A DNA stretch of 64,000 nt, from assembly GCA_963730325.1 (NCBI GenBank), contig CAVSRC010000008.1, positions 124,001 through 188,000 on the forward strand. Reading direction: 5' to 3'. Both the position numbers and the translations under genes were made by a program. This document shows, one piece after another, positions 59,005 to 64,000 of the stretch. The notes below the pieces were generated by a model that saw only the letters and a list, made by a program, of their open reading frames with translations, searched no databases and was not told the DNA's origin. Source of the stretch: CAVSRC01 sp963730325 (GTDB lineage Bacteria; Pseudomonadota; Alphaproteobacteria; Rhizobiales; Kaistiaceae). Position 1 is the stretch's first letter; each line of letters starts with the position of its first letter.

Positions 59005-60953
59005 GAGGACTTGCGGGCGCGGTCGGCGGCCGCGTCGAGGGCGCCGGCGACGTCGCCGAGATCGACGGTGCGCCTGGTCGGGTCCGGGTCGGTCATGCGC
59101 TTGAGCAGGTTACGCAACGTGTCGTCGATGTCGGGAGCCCGGCCGGCCCCCAGGCGCAGGCGCGTCGCCAGGCGCGAGGCCAGGCGATTGTCGGGCGGCG
59201 GCGCGCCGCCCAGCTCCTCGATGACACGGCCGAGGGCAAAGATGTCCTCGCTGCCGAAGACCTTGGGCGCGGTGCCGGCCTTCCACTGTTCCGGCGGCGC
59301 ATAGCCCGGCGTGCCCATGCCCGAAAACACGTCGGAGGTTCCCATCAGCGCCGCCAGGCCGAGATCGATGAGCACCGGCTCGCTGCCGTTGCGCAGGATC
59401 ACGTTTTCCGGCTTGAGGTCGCGATGGGCGACCGCGTGCTGGTGCAGCGCGGCGACGCCGCGGGTGAGGTGCGCGGCAAAATCGAGTCGCTTGGCGAGGT
59501 CGGCGGCGCCGTCGCTGAGGACCTTGCGCAGCGTCGGGCCGTTGACGAAATCCTGGACCAGGATCAGGTCGCCGGTTTCATTGACGTTGAGGTAACGCGT
59601 ACGCGCGGCGAAGCGTGGCGGTACCCTGCGGGCGGTTTCGATCTCCTGGCGGACCGTCGCGTCGATCACTTCACGGGCGGCGGCGGTGCGGCCGCGATCG
59701 GCCCGCAGCCGCTTGATGGCGACCTGCTCGCCGGTGGCCATGTCGATGGCGCGGTCGACCGTGCCGAAGCCGCCGCTGCCGAGCGTCACAAGGACCAGGA
59801 AGCGCATGCCCTGCCCCGCCGCACCGGGCCGCAGCGCGTTGTCGCCGGCAAGATCGGCGACCTTGTCCGGCGCCCAGAAACTGTAGGCCGCCGTGCGCAC
59901 GTAGTCGGCAAGGGCGGGCAGTCCGCTGGCGCGGGCGAGCGCCTCGGTGATGGCGGTCTCGGCCTCGGGCATGCGGCCGTGCCGGGCGAGGATGCTGGCA
60001 AGATGGACGCCGGACTCGATTTCATGGCGCGGCAGGTTGTCGTCGGCAAAGCGCAGATGTGCCTGGCGCAAGGCGGCGATCGCCGCCTCCGGGTCGTCAC
60101 GCTCCTTGAGCAGGCCATCGAAGAACTGCCATTCGGCGCCGCTCTCATAGGAATCGTCGTCGCCGCCGAGCGCGGCAGCCGCCTGACGGGCAACTTCGGC
60201 GGCCTGATCGTGGTCGCCGTCGTGCAACAGGCAGCGTGCCTTGAGCAGGCGCACGCGGAAGAGGTCGCGGGGGTATGTCTCGGAGAACAGCGCGGCCGTC
60301 TCGTTGATGAGCTGCAGGCAGCGGTCGGTGCGGCCGAGGCCGAACCAGGACTCGCAGCGGTTATAGGCGATGCGCCCGGCCTCGCGCGGCGGCAGGTTGG
60401 CTGCTTGGCGCGCGGCCTCGTCGAGCGCGGTCAGCGCTGCCTCGTAGCGGCCGGCCTCGATATCGAGGCGCCCGATCTCGGCGACGGTCGCTGCGCGGTC
60501 GGCGCGGATGCGCACCTCCTGGCGGCCACGACGCGCCACGTCGTCACGCGTCGGCCGCTGGCCCGCGACGCCGTCGCCCCCGGTTCGCTCGCGGACGAGC
60601 CCGGCATCGGACTGCTCGATCTCGGCAACCGAGCGCAGCAGCTCCATCGAGGCACCGGTAATGTCGCCACTCCATGCATGCACGCGGGCGATCTCGCGGG
60701 AGATGCGCGCCAATTGCCCGACGACGCCATCGCGCAAGGCCAGATCGCGGGCATGCTGAAACGTGGCCAGCGCCGACTGGGGCAATTCACCGCGATTTTC
60801 GACAATGCCACGGGCGATCAGATAGCGGACGCCATCTTCGCCCGATGCGTCGGCGAGGTGGGCCAGCGCCTCCAGGCGGGTGCGCAGTTCCGACGGCGGT
60901 GCGACCGCATCGATGGCCTCTTCGATTTCTGTCAGCAGATCGGCGTCGGACAC
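59001..60953 (-). CDS. TPR-Ser/Thr protein kinase (Hanks type)
   Basis: 650 residues, no membrane helix. Residues 1 to about 350 are helical TPR-like repeats (e.g. IGRLDIEAGRYEAALTALDEA, LASILARHGRMPEAETAITEAL). The kinase domain follows: glycine loop LGSGGFGTV (391-399), Lys414, catalytic HRDLKPEN (510-517), DLG in place of DFG at 530-532, APPEQW. With those residues it should be active. It is convergent with the FHA-protease, whose phosphothreonine-binding FHA is its likely reader. The order of domains (sensor N-terminal, kinase C-terminal) is the reverse of most bacterial Ser/Thr kinases. Confidence 0.9.
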   Translation of the reverse strand: MSDADLLTEIEEAIDAVAPPSELRTRLEALAHLADASGEDGVRYLIARGIVENRGELPQSALATFQHARDLALRDGVVGQLARISREIARVHAWSGDITGASMELLRSVAEIEQSDAGLVRERTGGDGVAGQRPTRDDVARRGRQEVRIRADRAATVAEIGRLDIEAGRYEAALTALDEAARQAANLPPREAGRIAYNRCESWFGLGRTDRCLQLINETAALFSETYPRDLFRVRLLKARCLLHDGDHDQAAEVARQAAAALGGDDDSYESGAEWQFFDGLLKERDDPEAAIAALRQAHLRFADDNLPRHEIESGVHLASILARHGRMPEAETAITEALARASGLPALADYVRTAAYSFWAPDKVADLAGDNALRPGAAGQGMRFLVLVTLGSGGFGTVDRAIDMATGEQVAIKRLRADRGRTAAAREVIDATVRQEIETARRVPPRFAARTRYLNVNETGDLILVQDFVNGPTLRKVLSDGAADLAKRLDFAAHLTRGVAALHQHAVAHRDLKPENVILRNGSEPVLIDLGLAALMGTSDVFSGMGTPGYAPPEQWKAGTAPKVFGSEDIFALGRVIEELGGAPPPDNRLASRLATRLRLGAGRAPDIDDTLRNLLKRMTDPDPTRRTVDLGDVAGALDAAADRARKSS

Positions 60954-61140
60954 CCCCTCACCCCCCTTGTTGCGCAGCCGCGATCCGAGCGCGGCTCACT
61001 CTGGGTCATGCGCCGGAGCGGGGCAAGCCTCGGGCGGACCAGCGGCAGCTCGGCGCGCCGGGGCCGCTCGCGGGGGCCCTGCGCAATGCCGGCCCGTAAT
61101 TGCCTTCGGCTGCCGAATGGCCTTATATCTCGGGCTTAAG

Positions 61141-61214
61141 GCGGGTGTAGTTCAATGGCAGAACGGCAGCTTCCCAAGCTGCATACGAGGGTTCGATTCC
61201 CTTCACCCGCTCCA
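61141..61214 (+). tRNA. tRNA-Gly (CCC)
   Basis: 74-base cloverleaf with encoded CCA. Acceptor GCGGGTG/CACCCGC, anticodon stem GCAGC/GCTGC with loop TTCCCAA, T arm GGGTTCGATTCCC. Discriminator base U. The convergent glycosyltransferase gene ends 2 bases after it. Confidence 0.95.
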
Positions 61215-61216
61215 GA

Positions 61217-62968
61217 TTACGCCGGCACACTGCCGGTCTTGCCCGGCCGTCCGCGATGCGGCGTCTTTTCCCATTTGTGCGGGCGGAAGACGAGCTGGAC
61301 GAGTGCGCGATAGCTCGCCACCGACATCATGAGCCAGTAGACCGGCAGCAGGACCAGCGCCCGTGCCCAGCGCTCGTGTCCACGCAGTTCGAGCGTGCGC
61401 GTGGCCAGCGTCGCCATGGCGGTGTAGCCGGCGAAGAGATTGAACAGGTTGACGCCGACCACCATCGCGGCAAAGGCGCCGCCATCGCCCCACAGCGTCA
61501 GCGGGTCGGTCGCCATGACGACGAGGGTGGCGAGATAGAGCGGGTGGATGAGGGCCGAGACGATGAAGCCCGTGCCGATCAGATTGAAGCCGAGGAAGCG
61601 GCGCCAGCCGAGCTCGCGCAACAGGCGCAGCGGCCGGCGGGTGTGGACCAGCCAGGTCTGCATCCAGCCCTTGAACCAGCGCGTGCGCTGGCGCATCCAC
61701 GGCCCGAGCGTCGCCGGCGCTTCTTCCAGGGTCGGCAGATCGATCGTCGCCGAGCGGTAGCCGAAGCGCGCCAGGCGCAGGCCGAGATCGGCGTCCTCGG
61801 TGACATTGAACGGGTCCCAGCCGCCAACCTCGACCAGCGCCTCGCGGCGAAAATGATTGGAGGTGCCACCGAGCGGCAGCGGCATGTCGAGGGACGCGAG
61901 CGCCGGCAGAAGGCCGTCGAACAGGGCCGAATATTCGATGGCGAACAGACGTGCGACGAGACTGGCGTCACCGTTATCGATCGCGAGCGTCGCCTGCAGG
62001 CAGGCGATCTCGGGCGGCGCGCGCAGGAAGGTCCGATAAGCCTCGCGCAGTTGCCGCGGATGCGGCTGGTCCTCGGCGTCGTAGACGGTGACGAACTCGC
62101 CACGGGCGAACGGCAGGGCGAAGGACAGAGCCTTCGGCTTGGTGCGCGGCTCACCTACCGGCACGACGAGAACCTCGAAGGGCGGTCCCTGCCCCCAGAC
62201 CTCGGCCGCCGCGACGGTTGCCGGATCGTCGGCCTCGACGATCAGCTTGATGTCGAGGCGGTTGTGCGGCCAGTCGATGCGGCCGAGCGCGGCCACCAGG
62301 TCGGGCACGAGGTGCGCCTCGGCGAGCAGCGGCACGAGGATGGTGTAGACGGGCAGGTCGTCGTCGGCCGGGCCGGGCGCTGCCTCTGCCTCGCCAGGTT
62401 CGCGTCCGGCAACGAAGGCAGCGGCGATGAAGCGCATGATCGACACGCCGAAGAAGAAGAAGGCGCCGATCAGGTTGAGCACGGTGACGGTCGGCAGCGG
62501 GGCGGCATACAAGGCAAGGGCGATCGCCGCGGCCAGGCCAAAGCCGGCGAAGAGTTGACGGCCGGTGATGACGCGCTGCGCCGACAGGTCCGGATAGAGG
62601 ATGGCGAGCCGGTTGACGGCATTGGCGGCGAAGCGCCGGGCCCCGGCGCTTATGAGCGCCGAGCGGATCGCCGCCGGCGTCGCCACGCACAGGCGCTGCC
62701 GGGCGGCCGGATAGCGCGCCAGCCAATGGGCGACGTCGGGCAGCGTCTCTTCCGCCGGTGCCATGAAGGCCACGCCGTCGGCGCCCGGCGACTTGGCGAA
62801 GGTGCCCCGCCGGATCGCCGCCATGTCGACGGCGGCGCCGGTATCGAGCCTGACCTTGTGGGCAAAGGGCAGCCCCAGGCGCCGTGCCCGCTCGGCATAG
62901 GCGCCATCCGGGTTGTCGTCGGCATGGGCCAACGCGACCGGGCCGCTGCCTGGTTCGAATGCTGCCAT
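61217..62968 (-). CDS. Membrane glycosyltransferase family 2
   Basis: 583 residues. About 150 N-terminal residues, not recognised, precede two membrane helices (about 155-200). The GT2 domain has the DxD-like DAEDQPHP, acceptor motif TEDADLGLRL, and QRTRWFKGWMQT (QxxRW), so it is a processive-type beta-glycosyltransferase related to cellulose/chitin/hyaluronan synthases. More membrane helices follow (FLGFNLIGTGFIVSALIHPLYLATLVVM). The N-terminal part (ARRLGLPFAHKVRLDTGAAV) recalls domains preceding GT2 in other Rhizobiales. ATG chosen after GAGGGCAG; GTG upstream would add 13 residues. Divergent from the binding-protein gene. Confidence 0.88.
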   Translation of the reverse strand: MAAFEPGSGPVALAHADDNPDGAYAERARRLGLPFAHKVRLDTGAAVDMAAIRRGTFAKSPGADGVAFMAPAEETLPDVAHWLARYPAARQRLCVATPAAIRSALISAGARRFAANAVNRLAILYPDLSAQRVITGRQLFAGFGLAAAIALALYAAPLPTVTVLNLIGAFFFFGVSIMRFIAAAFVAGREPGEAEAAPGPADDDLPVYTILVPLLAEAHLVPDLVAALGRIDWPHNRLDIKLIVEADDPATVAAAEVWGQGPPFEVLVVPVGEPRTKPKALSFALPFARGEFVTVYDAEDQPHPRQLREAYRTFLRAPPEIACLQATLAIDNGDASLVARLFAIEYSALFDGLLPALASLDMPLPLGGTSNHFRREALVEVGGWDPFNVTEDADLGLRLARFGYRSATIDLPTLEEAPATLGPWMRQRTRWFKGWMQTWLVHTRRPLRLLRELGWRRFLGFNLIGTGFIVSALIHPLYLATLVVMATDPLTLWGDGGAFAAMVVGVNLFNLFAGYTAMATLATRTLELRGHERWARALVLLPVYWLMMSVASYRALVQLVFRPHKWEKTPHRGRPGKTGSVPA

Positions 62969-63077
62969 CTGCCCTCTGGCGCCGCGTATTGTCAGGCTGC
63001 GGCGCACCTTGCCCGTGCTATTGTCAGCAGGAATCGTGCAATTCGTGAAGCCTCAATCTGCCGTTGAAGCCCCGAGA

Positions 63078-64000
63078 ATGATGTTTTCGTCTGCGCTCTT
63101 GCGTCGCGCCCTCAGCGGCGCGGCGATTGTGACGGTGGTGGTCGGCGCGGGACTGGCCCTGGCCGCGCCGCAGGAACAGCCGCTCTCCATCGTGCCCCCC
63201 TCGGCATTGATGCCGGCCCCCGAAGCGCCGCCCGGTGCGGCGCCCGCAGCCGTAACCCCTCCCGCCGCCGCTCAGCCGAAGCCCGTGCCGCCTGCCGCCT
63301 CAGGACCGTTTTCCGCCGTGGGATACGATTCGGTGGTCCCCGACTTCTGGGATCCGAGAGAGCGCATCGAGCGCCCGCCCGCCGGCGCGGTCCAGGCCAT
63401 TCGCTTCCTCACCACCGACGATTTTCCGCCCTTCAACTTCCTCGACGCCGGCGGCCACCTGACCGGCTTCAACGTCGACCTGGCACGCGCCGTCTGTGCC
63501 GAGCTGGCGGTGCCGTGCACGATCCAGGCGCGGCAGTGGGACGATCTTCTCGGCCATCTCGCCGACAAGACCGCCGATGCGGTCATCGCCGGCATTGCGA
63601 TCACGCCCGAGAACCGGGCGACGCTCGATTTCTCCGATGTCTATCTGCGCCTGCCGGCGCGCTTCGTCGTGCGGCGCAGCGAGGCCGAACTCGACATCTC
63701 GCCGCAAGGGCTGCGCGGCCACACGCTGGCCGTGGTAACCGGCACCGCGCACGAAGCCTACCTCGCCTCGATGTTTCCGGAGATCGGCCGCAAGCTCTAT
63801 CCGACCGCGGAGGCGGCCCGCGAAGCCGTCAAGACGGGGGCCGCGGACGCGCATTTCGGCGACGGGCTGCAGCTCTCGTTCTGGCTGGCCAGCGCCGGAG
63901 CCAGCGATTGCTGCATGTTCGCCGGAGGCCCCTATCTCGAGACGCGCTTCTTCGGCCAGGGCTACACCGTCGCCTTCGCCAAGGGATCGACCGACCTCAA
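63078..64000 (+). CDS. Periplasmic solute-binding protein family 3, partial
   Basis: Open at the right edge; 307 codons are visible. A Sec signal (MMFSSALLRRALSGAAIVTVVVGAG) is followed by an Ala/Pro-rich linker of about 45 residues, then a family-3 binding domain (IRFLTTDDFPPFNFLDAGG, DLARAVCAELAVPC, DAVIAGIAITPENRATLDFSD, RFVVRRSE, GADAHFGDG-type DAHFGDGLQLSFWLAS). This domain binds amino acids or small anions in ABC importers and sometimes acts as a sensor. The linker is unusual for a soluble receptor and suggests tethering. ATGATG start; which of the two is used cannot be told. Confidence 0.85.
   Translation, partial: MMFSSALLRRALSGAAIVTVVVGAGLALAAPQEQPLSIVPPSALMPAPEAPPGAAPAAVTPPAAAQPKPVPPAASGPFSAVGYDSVVPDFWDPRERIERPPAGAVQAIRFLTTDDFPPFNFLDAGGHLTGFNVDLARAVCAELAVPCTIQARQWDDLLGHLADKTADAVIAGIAITPENRATLDFSDVYLRLPARFVVRRSEAELDISPQGLRGHTLAVVTGTAHEAYLASMFPEIGRKLYPTAEAAREAVKTGAADAHFGDGLQLSFWLASAGASDCCMFAGGPYLETRFFGQGYTVAFAKGSTDL

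Overview
The window is a high-GC (roughly two-thirds G+C), densely packed stretch of chromosome from an alphaproteobacterium, most likely in or near the Hyphomicrobiales (Rhizobiales). The basis is a Shemin-type 5-aminolevulinate synthase, small alphaproteobacterial families (UPF0262, DUF2948, DUF6460, DUF1127), an ScfR-type regulator, and palindromic repeats of the CCCTCTCCC/GGGAGAGGG type. I see no phage, transposase, plasmid or CRISPR genes. Assignments come from reading motifs and recalling families; no database search was run.

0-11.4 kb: a branched-chain-amino-acid-type ABC importer (binding protein, two permeases, two ATPases; the last ATPase is cut by the window edge) is divergent from an ScfR-like regulator. 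Next come a stand-alone receiver protein, a small membrane protein and an SLC5-STAC-histidine kinase (CbrA-like), then a HAD dehalogenase and a YciI-like protein. The regulator carries a segment that aligns with the phospho-acceptor helix of the neighbouring kinase but has Asn in place of His.

11.4-21 kb: a 640-bp non-coding stretch rich in hairpins runs into prfC, whose last codons are written by one of the repeats. Then follow a DUF1127 gene and a sugar cluster (isomerase-like enzyme, ribose-type ABC importer, divergent LacI regulator) with two identical 13-bp operators.

21-29.3 kb: tRNA-Phe, a frameshifted alpha/beta hydrolase, and the housekeeping run yacG, maf, UPF0262, hisD, DUF2948, murA; then tRNA-Thr, a GH88 hydrolase and an SDR dehydrogenase.

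29.3-52 kb: a complete cydDCABX operon (including the 42-residue CydX) with an FNR/FixK-like box, a tRNA-editing deacylase, a lytic transglycosylase, a ugp-type importer, hemA, an aminotransferase, mscL, a two-part sodium:solute symporter, a proline iminopeptidase, a GT4 glycosyltransferase, and DUF952-pyrD.

52-61 kb: an accessory block of proteases and signalling proteins. It holds a secreted astacin-like metalloprotease, a secreted trypsin-like protease, an 884-residue Crp-type regulator fused to TPR, SLOG-like and degenerate cyclase-like regions, a membrane-anchored FHA-trypsin protein, and a TPR-Ser/Thr kinase. I consider this the best candidate for an undescribed system. The window closes with tRNA-Gly, a membrane GT2 glycosyltransferase and a truncated periplasmic binding protein.
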